Shown here piece by piece: positions 1-10,985 of a DNA stretch of 64,000 bases (its first letter is position 1; each line of letters starts with the position of its first letter). The notes below the pieces were generated by a model. It made no database searches and was not told the DNA's origin. It saw only the letters and a list, made by a program, of their open reading frames with translations. The stretch is from Cladocopium goreaui. Its lineage: Eukaryota; Sar; Dinophyceae; Suessiales; Symbiodiniaceae. The stretch covers positions 256,212-320,211 of the forward strand of contig CAMXCT020006224.1 in assembly GCA_947184155.2 (NCBI GenBank), in the 5' to 3' direction. Both the position numbers and the translations under genes were made by a program.

Positions 1-960
1 GATTAGAAAATGGATGGCATATAAGCCACCTATGCCCTTACAGGCACACATGTTCCTCATTTCTCCTGCGTATGCAATGGTATTTCTCCAGGTTTCAATA
101 CAATAAAATATCTTTGCTTAAGATATTGATTGATCACAAGAGTTGGCATCTTCCAGGGGCACTTCCATTTCCCCCTTGCTTCAAAAAAGGCGTTTTTACC
201 TGCATATTCCATGGTAATTTGCTGTGTCACTGCAAATATAACGGCAGACATTTTATTGCCATAAATGTACTCATGGCCGTGGGCAAAATTTAAACTATGT
301 CAGTGTAAGTTCACTATGACAACCAGAAGTGCATAAGACCAAGTAAAGGAAACACTTAAGCAACCTTACCAACGAATTATATCTATAGAATGGCCGCCGT
401 GCTTTTCATTGATGCAGCAAGTTAGCATGAATTATTGCAAAAAAACTACTTGAGGAGGAACAGTAGATTGGAAAATGGGTGGCATATAAATCACCTATGC
501 CCTTAGAGGCGCAAGTGTGCTACATTTCTCCTGCATATGCAATGGTATTCTTCCAGGGTTGCAACTGAGTTTGCTCATAAGAGTTAGCACATGGCAAGGA
601 CAGCTCCAACCTACACTTTCTGCAAACATATTTTTCCTATATATTTTACATTTTCACAGTACTTTGCTATGCCACTGCATATCTAATCCAGGTATCCTGT
701 TGCCATAATTGCTTGGCTGTGCTCTTATGATCTTTTTATTACCATAAATGTGTTCATGGCTGTGGGCAAAACTTAAATTATGTCAGTATAAGTCCACCAT
801 GGTAACCAGAAGGGCACAAGACCAAACAACTGTATCTATAGAATGGTTGCCTTGCTTTTCATTGATGCAGCGAGTTACCATGAAGTACGCAAAAAGATGC
901 AACTACGTGAGGAGGGAAAATAGATTAGAATTTGCACTTTCATTTGCTAAAACAATTCCA
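1..960. repeat. Tandem duplication, unit about 465 bp
   Basis: The blocks 1-420 and 468-890 align in order: GGCATATAA..CACCTATGCCC, TCTCCTGC.TATGCAATGG, ATAAATGT..TCATGGC and ATCTATAGAATGG all recur about 465-480 bp apart. Indels differ between units, so the copy is old. No gene seen. Confidence 0.75.
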
Positions 961-1320
961 GTGGAACTATGATGTCAACCAAAAGGCGCCCTGGCAGTCC
1001 AATATCAAAAACCACCAATGCAAATACAAAGTCTTATGTATATGTATATATTTATATATATTATATACTGTCTTTGCAAGAGCTGTATATCTAGGTAGTA
1101 CATATACATTAATATATACATGAAGTACCAACTGACACAATGAATCTCTATGTTTCAAGATGTTGTTGGGCAAACAAAAAATTTTGCCATTCATGCAATA
1201 AGACCACCCATCAAAAAACAATAGACCCACAAAAAGTAAACAATCAAAAATAGAGCTAAGGATTAACAAACTAAAAACAGTACATCGCCCAAGAACTTTG
1301 ATCCTTCATATATGATCAAA
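960..1320. other. Nothing recognised
   Basis: AT-rich sequence with a short TATATA tract at 1040-1075. No paralogous block, ORF family or RNA gene was recognised. Confidence 0.4.
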
Positions 1321-1559
1321 AAATGCTTAAAACTACGTATTTTTGGGGCCCTGGTGGCGTTCCACTCTCTTTTTGTAGTAAGAGGCCGTGCACTGCATTT
1401 TGTAGCGGCGTTTCATTTGGCACCTGCAAATCGGAAATGCACTTTGTAGTGATTTATTTGGGATGCGTTGGGTCATACAGGAAACCCTATAGCCCTCTTC
1501 TGCCAGTCATGCTCGGTCACATTAACATATAGTTTGAACCCTCAGACCATTTTTGGCTC

Positions 1560-2230
1560 CTAACTCACAATCATGTCGTGGTAAGATGAACCCAAAATAA
1601 TTCAAAAAAACAAATGAATGTAGAGACTTTCAGAAGGAAACGTGGGACAAATTTCGTTTCAAAACCATTCAAAAACCGATCAATTGAATTTGAAATTGTG
1701 CGCTTGGTTCGTTTTTGTTGCCCCATAGCTCTGACGATTGCAGTTCAAAATCTGTGCCGTGCTTTTGTCACATTTTTTTTGGCCATTACATGCGATTACC
1801 AGCTATACTCGAAACGTATCCAATTCTACCAGATTCCTGCTCTTTTTGCCAATAGTCAAGTGTCACCGAAGTTCAAAGAATCCATGCTCAGAGTTCCTGT
1901 CGCCGAGACAGCGCAGATATGGTGCGTGATGTCTTAGTTTCTGGATGAATTTTGTCACGGACTGCGTTTTGTAGTGACACACGCGTGCACAACCTTTTGT
2001 AGAAACTACTGCGTCCCCCCTCCAGATAAGCCCCAAAAAGTTCGAAAAACTTATTTTTTATTGCAAAATTTTAAGAAGGAAAAGTGGGACCGACTTGGTT
2101 TCAAAACCGATCAATTGAAATTGAAGTTGTGCGCTCAGATCGTTTTCGTTGCCCCATAGCTCTGACGATTGCAGTTCAAAATCTCTGTGCCGTGTTTTTG
2201 TCGCACCTTTTTTGGCCATTACATGCGGGT
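1560..2230. repeat. Tandem duplication, spacing about 440 bp
   Basis: 1600-1800 and 2040-2235 share an AGAAGGAAA.GTGGGAC block, CGATCAATTGAA, GTTGCCCCATAGCTCTGACG and TTTTTTGGCCATTACATGCG. The copies are imperfect. The region also repeats TTTTGTAG or CTTTGTAG several times from 1370 to 2000. Confidence 0.7.
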
Positions 2231-2235
2231 TATTA

Positions 2236-3150
2236 ATGAGCCAAGGAAGTTAAGAAGTCAAACTTCCGACAATATGGGCAGATGAAAAGCAGAGCAGGGA
2301 AGAGGCAGAGAGAAGAGAAAAATTAGAAGAGATAAGAGTAGAAGAGAAAAAATAAGATGCGCGAAAAGGTAGGAAAGTCGCGATTCACTGTATTTTTCCA
2401 ATGATTTGTGGCTCCGGAGGGTCGAAAAGTAGGCGCGCTAAAGCGGCGGGTGCGGAGCCAGCTCGCTAGATGAGAGATGAAAAATTGCACGCCGTTGTGG
2501 CGCGAAACACATTTTCAAGTCAAAATGTACAAAGCACACCAGCGTCGGACCACTTTTGGAAGTTGCGATGTCGAAAAAGTGCACGCCGTTGCGGCGCGAA
2601 ACGCATTTCCAAGTCAAAATGTTAAAAACACTAGGGGTTCGGACCACTTTTGGACGTTGCCAAGTCGAAAAAGTGCACGCCGTTGTGGCGCGAAGCACAT
2701 TTCGAAGTCAAAATGTACAAAACACACCATGTTCGGACCACTTTTGGAAGTTGCGATGTCGAAAAAGGGCACGCCGTTGTGGCGCGAACGCATTTCCAAG
2801 TCAAAATGTTAAAAACACCAGGGGTTCGGACCCCTTTTGGAAATTGCGATCTCGAAAAAGTGCACGCCGTTGTGGATGTTGTGGCGCGAAGCACATTTCG
2901 AAGTCAAAATGTATAAAGCACACCAGCGTCGGACCACTTTTGGAAGTTGCGATGTTGAAAAAGTGCACGCCGTTGTGGCGCGAAACACATTTGGGAGTCA
3001 AAATGTTAAAAACACCAGGGGTTCGAACCATTTTTGGAGGTTCAGGTGTCGAAAAAGTGCACGCCGTTGTGGCGCGAAGCACATTTGGAAGTCAACATGT
3101 TAAAAGCACCAGGGGTTCGGACCACTTTTGGAGGTTCAGATGTCGCTTCG
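2236..3150 (+). mobile_element. D element, copy 1
   Basis: A dispersed satellite-type element. The head starts GGAAGTT..GAAGTC then AAACTTCCGACAATATGG, which can form a hairpin, followed by a GA-rich stretch, GCGCGAAAAGGTAGGAAAG and GTGGCTCCGGAGGGTCG. A tandem array follows (2470-3150) of about 94 bp per unit, each with GTGCACGCCGTTGTGGCGCG and TTCGGACCACTTTTGGA. The right end is GTTCAGATGTCG. No protein is coded; open frames in it arise from the repeat. How it moves is unknown. Confidence 0.75.
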
Positions 3151-3300
3151 CTTCACTACACTACACCACATTACACTACGCTCCACTACACTACGTACGC
3201 TCCACTACAGTACGTACGCTACATGACACAACACTACAACTACAACTGCGCAACTACACCCCACTACACTAAATTATTCTACACTACACTACATTTCCAA
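3150..3300. repeat. CACTA/ACTAC pentamer satellite
   Basis: Runs of CACTACACTA on the + strand directly after D element copy 1, with GTACGCTCCACTA variants. Confidence 0.85.
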
Positions 3301-3800
3301 CCCATGAATGCGCATTCTTTTCCAGCATTCGGTCTCAATATCTCTATCGTTCTTTTAAGCTGGGGGAGATGCAAAAATTTGATTGTTGTTTTTGCATGCT
3401 TGAGATCATGGTCGCACTGCCAATCGAGCAAACGCACTCAATCCAAGAAACGTATTCAATCCAAGAATCGTACTCAATCAAAGAAACGCACTCAATCCAA
3501 GAAACGTACTCAATCCAAAAAACGCACTCAATCCAAGAAACGTACTCAATCCAGGAAACTTTCTCAATCCAGGAAACGTACTCAATCCAGGAAACGTACC
3601 CTCCGAGCTATGGACAGCAAACCTGTTGGGGGTTGTGCACCTTCTAAAAGAAGGAAGGTGCAATAGAAAAGGTACAAGTTTGGAAAGCAACATGAAAGGG
3701 GAGAAAAACAGAATCAAATTGAGCGTGGGTATTGCCAGCACTGCTTGCCAAAAAAAGATAAAGAAGAGTCAGCTTCACGAATGCAAATGTGAGAGTTAGA
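3300..3800. repeat. 15-bp minisatellite (3425-3600) in unassigned sequence
   Basis: A unit of CTCAATCCAAGAAACGTA or similar repeats about 12 times. In three frames it translates without stops, giving a spurious Ser/Lys/Arg-rich frame. Flanks hold nothing recognisable. Confidence 0.75.
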
Positions 3801-4230
3801 ACATTACACTACACGACACGACACGACACTACGCTACACTACACTACACTACACTACACGACATTACACTACACTGCACTACCTTCCACTACACTTCACT
3901 ACATTACACTACACTCCACCACACTACAACTACAACTACGCAACTATATCCACTACAATACACGCCACTACACTCCACTACACTAAATTACACTACACGA
4001 CACTACATTACACTACACTACACTCCACTACACTACAGTACACTACAGTACACTACACTACACTACACTACACTACATTACACTACACTACCTGCCACTA
4101 CACTTCACTACATTACACTACACTACACTCCAGTACTTTACAACTACAACTACGACTACACAACTACACTGCACTACGCTACATTACACTACAGTACACT
4201 ACACTACATTACACTGAATGACACTGCACC
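3800..4230. repeat. CACTA pentamer satellite, second block
   Basis: About 430 bp of CACTACACTA-type repeat with interspersed ACAACTACAACTACG, the same family as 3150-3300. Confidence 0.85.
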
Positions 4231-4234
4231 GCAG

Positions 4235-4314
4235 ATAGGCAGGTAGACAGACAGATAGACAGATAGACAGCTAGACAGCTAGACAGATAGACAGAGAAAA
4301 AGAGAGAGAGAGAG

Positions 4315-4352
<38 letters not shown>

Positions 4353-4447
4353 GTAATTAGATGAAAGAGAGAGAGAGACATAGATAGATCGATTGATAGA
4401 TAGATACATAGAAGATAGATAGATACATAGAAGATAGATAGGTAGGC
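4235..4447. repeat. GACA/GATA microsatellite
   Basis: TAGACAGA then TAGATAGA runs with a GAGA core, followed at once by a non-repetitive segment that recurs at 26.1 kb. Confidence 0.85.
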
Positions 4448-4547
4448 AGGTAGATCGTCAGAGAAAGAGAGAGAAAGAGAGGACACCTCAAGCACCTTTC
4501 AGTCCATCAATGGTTTCGCTCTGCCATCCCTGATTCGCAACAAGAAG
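4447..4547 (+). repeat. Microsatellite-linked dispersed repeat, copy 1
   Basis: The segment GTCAGAGAAAGAGAGAGAAA then CCTCAA.CACCTTTC.GTCC and GCTTCGCTCTGCCATCC-type sequence is shared with 26083-26172. In both places a GATA microsatellite lies immediately upstream. Confidence 0.7.
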
Positions 4548-4579
4548 AGTGTATGGGTGAAAAGTGTATATATATATAT

Positions 4580-4855
4580 ATAAACCTAAAGGTGCCATGG
4601 CTCTTTTTACATTAAGTGCAACAACATATAAACACTAAAGGTGTCGTGGCTCTTCTTACATTAAGTGCAACAACAAATAAACCAACAACATATAAACACT
4701 GAAGGTGTCGTGGCTTCTTACATTAAGTGCAACAACAAATAAACCGTAAAGGTGTCGTGTCTCTCCTGACATTAAGTGCAACAACAAAGAAAGCCAAAAG
4801 GTGTCCTAAAGGTGCCGTGGCTTTTCTTACCCTAAAGGTGTCGTGGCTCTGCTTT
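4580..4855. repeat. Minisatellite, unit about 50 bp
   Basis: AAAGGTGTCGTGGCTCTTCT, then TACATTAAGTGCAACAAC and AAATAAACC, repeated about five times with decay. Confidence 0.8.
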
Positions 4856-4859
4856 TCTT

Positions 4860-5128
4860 GCGCAAAGTGAGCCCATTTATGCCCAAAGTGATTGCACCAC
4901 CAACCAGTCACATACTTTGGAGATATGGACCATTGGAGACCGCTGGTTGGATTCTTTTAGGGCCCATTTATGCCCAAAGTGAAACCATTTATGCCCAAAG
5001 TGAACCCATTTATGCCCAAAATTTATGCCTAAAGTGGATCCATTTATGCCTAAAGTGGATCCATTCATGCCCCAAGTGAGCCCAATTTATGCCCAAAGTG
5101 AGCACGAATTTATGCCCAAAGTGAGCCC
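4860..5128. repeat. Minisatellite (TTTATGCCCAAAGTG)
   Basis: About ten copies of a unit with CATTTATGCCCAAAGTGA, partly irregular. Confidence 0.8.
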
Positions 5129-5815
5129 CTCGCCTGTGAAAAGTCTGTGCCTAAAAAGTCAGTGGGTGAAGGTCTGTGGGTGGAAGGTCTGAGGGTGATA
5201 AGTCTGTGGGTGAAGAGTCTGTGGGTGAAAAGTCTGTGGGTGAAAAGTATATGGGGGAGAAATCCGAGTGTAAAATGTATATTGGTGAAGAGTTTCTGGG
5301 TGAAAAGTCTACGGGTGAAAAATATATGCTTGAACAGTCTGCGGGTGAAAAGTATATGGGTGAGAAGTATATGGGTGAAAGACTGTGGGTGAAAAGTCCC
5401 TGGGTGAAAAGTATACGGGTGAAAAGTCTGTGGGTGAGACGGGTATGGGGGATAAAGTCTGAGGTGCGAAGTCTGTGGGTGAAACGTCTGTGGGCGAAAA
5501 GTGTATGGGTGAAAGTCTGTGGGTGAAAAGTATATGGTTGAACAGTGTTGGGTGAAAAGTATATGGGTGAGAAGTATATGGGTGAAAGACGGTGGGTGAA
5601 AAGTTTGTGAGTGAAAAATATATGGGTGAAAGTCGGTGGGTGAAAAGTATGTGGGTGAAAAACCAGTGGGTGAAAAGTATCTGGGTGAAAAGCCTGTGCA
5701 AGAAGAGTTTCTGGGTGAAGAGTCTCTGGGTGAAAAGTATATGTGTGAAAGACTCTTGGTGCAAAGTCTGTGGGTGAAAAGTATATGGGTGAAACATCTT
5801 TGGGGGAAAATAGGG
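5128..5815. repeat. Minisatellite (GTGGGTGAAAAGTCT)
   Basis: Around 45 copies of a 15-bp unit of the type TGGGTGAAAAGTMTR. The long frames on both strands through it are repeat artefacts. Confidence 0.85.
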
Positions 5816-7310
5816 GTAGATGGGATGCTGGCTTTCGTTCCCCCCTTCTCAGGTTTGCCTGTCCCAACCATTGGACCAGGATGGCAGTCAAGCACTTGAA
5901 GTCCAGAAAATCATCCGTTCCATGAGAGAAGAATTGGGTTTGGAACCGTTTGGGGATCTGGAACCATACAGTCAAAGAGAGTGCCCCACACAAGTGAACC
6001 GGTTCTTCTGGCTTTGGGTTGAATTTTTTTTGCCCCAAGACTGCCAGGCTGTTGGCGAAGGGGTTTTTAATTTTCTTTTGTTCTATGCTCTTCAATCCTT
6101 CGTCTCAGAATCAGGCACTGTTACTTTCTTACTTATCAATCTGTCGCCTTTTCTTGTGTTTTATTTTTATCTATGCCGATACTTGTCAACTTTATTAAGC
6201 TGTATTCAGATTTAGTCAGTTTTAAAAATATGTTCTTGAATTTTGATGATTTTTACATAAGCAGATAATGGGTATCATAGAAACCGTTTCAAACCGATTC
6301 CCGCAACTTCCTAGGTAATAGCCCGAAACCGTATCAAACCGTTTCCTACTATTTGCTACTTCACCCTGGCAAAAAACCCGAATAGTTTCAAATACTTTCA
6401 AACAGTTTCAAACAGTTTCTGCATATTGGCTAATTAGCAATTGTCCGAGACCGTTTCAAACCGTTTCATACTGCTTGCTGGGTAGTAGCCCGAAACCGTT
6501 TCAAACCGTTGCAAACCAATCCCTAGAAGTCCTAAGTTACATTATCGTTTTATTAAAATATTTTTTTTTGGATATTGTTAAAAAACATGTCAAACTTGGA
6601 TTTGTGTACGGAATAGTTTCTGTAAATTACGGTGTGTTTAAGAAATTGCTTCAGGCCTCCACAGACAAAGAGGCCAAGGCATTCCCCAAGTGATGCAGTT
6701 TGAACATTTCCACCATGAAGAACGGAGGGATGAGAGTGGGAGATCCAGTCAGCACCAACATAGATGACCAATGGATGAAGCATGCTGACACATGCAGATC
6801 AAATCCACAATGAATGGGCAAGGAGATTTTGACAGACAATTTGAAGATACATATGTATATATATATAATTATATATAAGTATAGATCTCTCTCTCTCTAT
6901 ATACATGCTATGTTGAAATATGATGAAATCAATCTGGCAAAACGTCCTTGGCAGTAATTGCGCTGCGCCACTTGAACGGCACCGGCCGGAACGCATCGTT
7001 TCTTTCAATATCATTGCTCTCTGGGCACGCCAGACATTTCTCTGGTAGCATTTGCAGCTGGACAACGGAAAAACAAACGGTGCGAAAATCATTGCATAAA
7101 TTCGATGAAATTGCAAGGCATGTCCGTCAGTCTAAAAACTACAATGGCAGGAGAGTGTCAGTACATCCTGGGGCATCTAACCCATGACAACCCATACGTG
7201 CAAAAATGCACAACGACTGAGTTATGACAATTCAACAAAAGCAAATGCGCACAGAGTCAACTAGCTACTTTCTTGAGGATCTTGACGTCGTTGATGCGTG
7301 GCGGGTTCAT
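5815..7310. repeat. Mostly unassigned; short CCGTTTCAAA repeats at 6280-6520
   Basis: Between 6280 and 6520 the motif CCGTTTCAAACCGTTTC and GTAGCCCGAAACCG recur about nine times irregularly. The rest of the interval, including a 131-codon frame at 5820-6215 and a TA/GA microsatellite near 6850-6905, gives no recognisable gene. Confidence 0.5.
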
Positions 7311-7315
7311 TGCCC

Positions 7316-7405
7316 ATGGCTGATTTTGCGGCAACGTCGCTGGGGCCACCGGGGCGCTTTCAGCAACTGATCGAAGAGCTGGTGGCACAGCATGCCCCTT
7401 GCCTT
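7316..7405 (+). CDS. A exon 1: start exon (MAD...RFQQL...HAPCL)
   Basis: Thirty codons begin at an ATG. The reading frame has a stop eight codons upstream, and the homology with copy B begins at this methionine, so I chose it as the start. The patterns MAD-AA and RFQQL--ELLA-HAPCL are shared with B. A GA dinucleotide follows the last codon and joins in phase 0 to exon 2. No signal peptide is visible. Confidence 0.7.
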
Positions 7406-8107
7406 GATTGATAGTATCCATTGTTTGGAAACTTTTTGATCACAGTTTCCAGTGGGTCTCTCACCCATTTCGAAGATTCACCCATTTCGAAGATTATCAT
7501 GCGTTTTCCTTACCAGTCCTATTTGGTAATTCTTGACTTGGCCCTTTTACCTCTTGGGCCTTGGTTCTCGAACCAGCTGCGTCGCTGAGCGATGTTGGGC
7601 TGTGCGTGGGCGCTGGTTCCTGAGGAGTTTCTTTGTGTTTTTCACGAAAGCTAGCTTCTGCTAGCTGAAGCCCCTCCTGCTTTAGCAAGGTATTGGAGGG
7701 GCTGGAATCCCCAATCGCACGAAACTTGACAGTTAACTACCCTCTTCCCCTCCCCGGCTGGCTGGTTCACAAGCAGTTTGGCCGTGGCTCAATCCTCTCG
7801 GGGACACTGTCGGCATGTTGCCACCGGCAGCACATTCGGCAGCATCCGCGTCCTCAGCACCATTGTGTTTTCATGCCAAGCGCCCTGCCCAGCTAGCTTT
7901 CGTCCCTTACCCCCGGGCCTCAAGTTCTATCAGGGGCTTGTTTCACACCCGGGTAGGTGACCAGACCCTAATTCAGGCTCTTTGGCTCTTTCCCGGGATG
8001 AGATTCAGATCATCAGTTTCGGGAGTTTTTTTTTTGCAATTAGTTTTTGAATGGTTTGATTGAAATCCATTTTTGTCATCGCACCACGGGGTGGCAGTAT
8101 GCCCAAG

Positions 8108-8167
8108 GACCGGGAAGTACAGCTCTTGAAGTCCGAGAACGAACAACTGCAAGAGCAAATAATTTCG
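8108..8167 (+). CDS. A exon 2: coiled-coil segment
   Basis: A 60-nt exon, 20 codons in phase 0, bounded by AAG acceptor and GTAGGT donor. It encodes DREVQLLKSENEQLQEQIIS, a charged leucine-heptad coiled coil. The copy-B counterpart shares DREVQLLK and the QEQIIS end. Confidence 0.8.
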
Positions 8168-8398
8168 GTAGGTATCGATTACGCGCACGAGGACGACGTA
8201 GTCAGGGCTGGTGGTTTCACATGGTTTCACCAGCTGACGGTTGAAACATATAGTCGCGGTGGGTGTTGAAAAACATGTCTCGAGCGCATTGAAAAATTAA
8301 AGGCAGACGGTTTTTCCAAAAAAAAACGCTTGGCAGGGGCATGAATTCTTACCAGCCAGTGCCGTGTTGCATGCTCAGTGTCCTGATCTGGATTGCAG

Positions 8399-8467
8399 GA
8401 AACACACGGCTTAAAACTTGAAATTGAGCAGCTCAATGAAGAGATCAGACGTTTGCAGCGTGGAGGG
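8399..8467 (+). CDS. A exon 3: coiled-coil continuation
   Basis: It starts after a GCAG acceptor and encodes a further amphipathic helix, ETHGLKLEIEQLNEEIRRLQ. The frame stays open to 8506. I place the end at a phase-0 GA donor after RGG because that joins exon 4 in frame. The B counterpart is much less similar, so the 3' limit is tentative. Confidence 0.6.
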
Positions 8468-8730
8468 GATCCGGAGGACACGAAAAGACTGAAGAATTGG
8501 AAATCATGAAGTTGATTTGCTTCGGCAGGCTGTTCGCAGATTGATGTGCGAAGTTATGCGAAACTACCAAACAGTGAACATGTGACCAGGAGCGTTGTAT
8601 GGAGCATCCTCTGCGGGAGGCAGTGATGCTGTTTGCCTTTGGTTGCCACAGCCATGGATATGCATTAATATAGCTTATGATGCAATAAGTATTTCAGGAG
8701 ATTTCCTCCATGTTTGTGTTGTGATGCCAG

Positions 8731-8805
8731 GAAGCTGCAGAGATGTTGTCTGGACCCCCCACCATCACCGTAGATTGCCTGGAAGAACTGCCGGAAGTGC
8801 GCCAG
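8731..8805 (+). CDS. A exon 4 (GPPTITVDCL)
   Basis: A 75-nt exon after CCAG. It encodes EAAEMLSGPPTITVDCLEEL and then PEVRQ. The B copy is also 75 nt with GPPTVTIECL. Both end at a GC donor (CAG or AAG followed by GCCGAG). The junction is phase 0. Confidence 0.75.
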
Positions 8806-8944
8806 GCCGAGCCCGCCAAGGGTATCATCACTGAAATTTGAATACAAGAATTGACAACATGTGCCACCCTGGTTGAACGTGTTGGAAGTATGGAATTATC
8901 TTGGCCACATCTTATGCCCTTGATTTCTTGTGACCCACTTGCAG

Positions 8945-9016
8945 GGAGAAGTGGAACCAGAAAGTGGCCGGGGTGCAAGTAGAACTCGAGTTGCGCCAGA
9001 ACCTTTGGAATTAGAC
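8945..9016 (+). CDS. A exon 5 (EVEPES...APEPLELD)
   Basis: It begins after a TGCAG acceptor and ends at a GTGACT donor; 24 codons in phase 0. It is a Pro/Glu/Arg-rich, probably disordered linker. The B copy keeps EVEP and APEPLE but is 17 codons longer through SPARAR- and LEP-type repeats. Confidence 0.7.
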
Positions 9017-9461
9017 GTGACTCGCTAAAATTGTGAAATCCTTCCGTATGCTAGAATATTTGCAAACAAATAAGGAGTTTGGGATGGCATGGGATGGCCA
9101 ACGGTATCGAGGGCCCGCGTTCCGTGAAGCAGGAGGATCCCACAATTGAAGCCCAAACCAATGAAACACCATCACTCCAAGACCTTTCGGGCCCTCAGGA
9201 ACAACATCCTCTTCCCCCACAATCACTGCCAAGGGCGCGTTTTATCACCAATCCCAACCCATTGCGCGCGTAACATAGCTCATCCTCACTTTTGGCCACC
9301 CCCAGGGACATTTGGCCATCGGTATGAAAACTTGTTATGTATGTTTATGTAGTACTCTAACAGATCTCAACCACATGTTGGGCCACTTTATTCCTAAGAT
9401 CCAACCAATCTCTTGCCGCATCCGCATCTCCTCATCCGCTGCCTTCCTCCTTACCTCCAAG

Positions 9462-9632
9462 GAAAATTCAAAACCAAGATTGAGCTTTCTGAATCAGGGA
9501 GAAAGTCCTCGGGAAAGTCCTGAACGAGAATCCATTAGAGAATCGGTTGAGTTGAACCGATCAGTGTCGCTGAGCCGAGCAGTCTCGCACGAGGACCAGT
9601 TGGTGGTTGTGCCTCGGCCAAATTTGACAACG
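9462..9632 (+). CDS. A exon 6 (Ser/Glu-rich linker, DQLVVVPRP)
   Basis: Fifty-seven codons in phase 0 between CCAAG and a GTGAAA donor. It begins ENSKP (ETFKP in B) and ends in DQLVVVPRPNLTT (DQVEVVPCPS in B). The middle holds a Ser/Arg/Glu repeat (ESPRESPERESIRES) absent from B, so A carries a longer disordered insert. Confidence 0.7.
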
Positions 9633-9659
9633 GTGAAACGGTTCCTTGGGCTTGCAGGC

Positions 9660-10985
9660 GGCTTAACGAAATGAAGGTGTCCCAATGTTTCACCTATCCA
9701 TCGTTCCCTTTGAGCTTCCGTTAAGTATGTATTGGAGTGTGCATCGGTAATACTTTTTGCATGAAACCTTCTAAAACGATAGGGGACTCACAAACATTTT
9801 GTCTTGCGAGTGGCGCATTTGTTGTTAAATCACTGGGGTATGGAGCGTGTGTGCGCCCTTGTGTGAAGCCATCGCAAAGGTCCTGAGTATTTAATTGGTA
9901 CGTTTTGTGGTGTGGCCATGTTGTTTTGCTTGCGCGGAGTCGTCTTTACACGGGTGGATCCACTTCACCATGAATGCGTGTGCCCATGGGGTGGGTTGAC
10001 TTTAAATGACTTTGCCGTAGGCGGGTTGCTCAAACCCGGCGCCAAGTAGCTAGCTAGATTACGGAAACCGGCAGCGCAGGCACGCTGAAGTGGCTAACTC
10101 CATGTAATATCTCGTTTTAAGTTGCCTGGCCTGGACCTGGTGTGTCAACCTGTTGGCCCTTTTCCTTTGAGAGCCTGAGTCGGGGTGAGCGGGCCTCTTT
10201 TGCACTGCAAGCTATTCGTTCAGTTGCACCCCCACGTGACTTGCAAAGATGGAGCCCGCGCAGAACGATACCCAAAACGATACCCAAACGATACGCAAAC
10301 CTTTCCAAAAAAACTGAGTGACCAGCTGGTCACAAAACAGACCAAAAAGGTGGTGGATGCTGTTGGTAGTACGTCGTAGTGTCGGAATGAAATCCGGCGC
10401 GCTGGCTGAATGGTATTTTGAAGTTAGCAGCTATGAGTGGCCGAAACCCATGTTCTTTGCGAATTTCCAAAGACCTGCTGATTGGAGGGACCGCAAAATG
10501 AGAACCACTTGGGAGACAAACGACAAGCTTCGAAACTCACGCTGAATCTGCTTAACACCAAGCATGGGCGAAAGTGGAAGCGTGCTCAAACGCATGCAAG
10601 CAAAGACCGTGGGATGAGGATCCAATGTGGATGACACCCTTCAAAACTATGATTAAACAGAGGTAAAACAGGAAACCCTGTAAAACGATAGGGGCTTACT
10701 ATTTTGATGACACGCTTGAGTACTTTCGACCATGGCTACTGTGGGTTTGTGTGAAAACGGCGGACCCCATTCCATCCATTGCTTAAAAAAATTTCCCTAT
10801 TATTTGATGGCCATAACTGGGTGCCAGCAGACATATGATCACCATTTTTTTGGGCTAAAACTCCCATTCTATAACATTGTATTATGTACAAAATCTGTCC
10901 ACGTAATACCCCAAGAGATCTTAATTCTATACATGACGGTCTCCCAAACAGTGTGTCCACACTGAGGGGTTCATTCGGTAAGAGC
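9660..10985. other. Intron of A, nothing recognised
   Basis: No paralogue-B block matches here. Only short tandem runs were seen, such as AACGATACCCAAA near 10265-10300. Confidence 0.5.

Noticed and set aside
2556-3272. 238-codon frame and overlapping frames on both strands over the 94-bp array
   Set aside because: The unit is open in several frames on both strands at once and no frame is better conserved between copies, which argues against protein coding.
5110-6095. 261- and 314-codon - strand frames
   Set aside because: Translation of the TGGGTGAAAAGT minisatellite, stop-free by composition.
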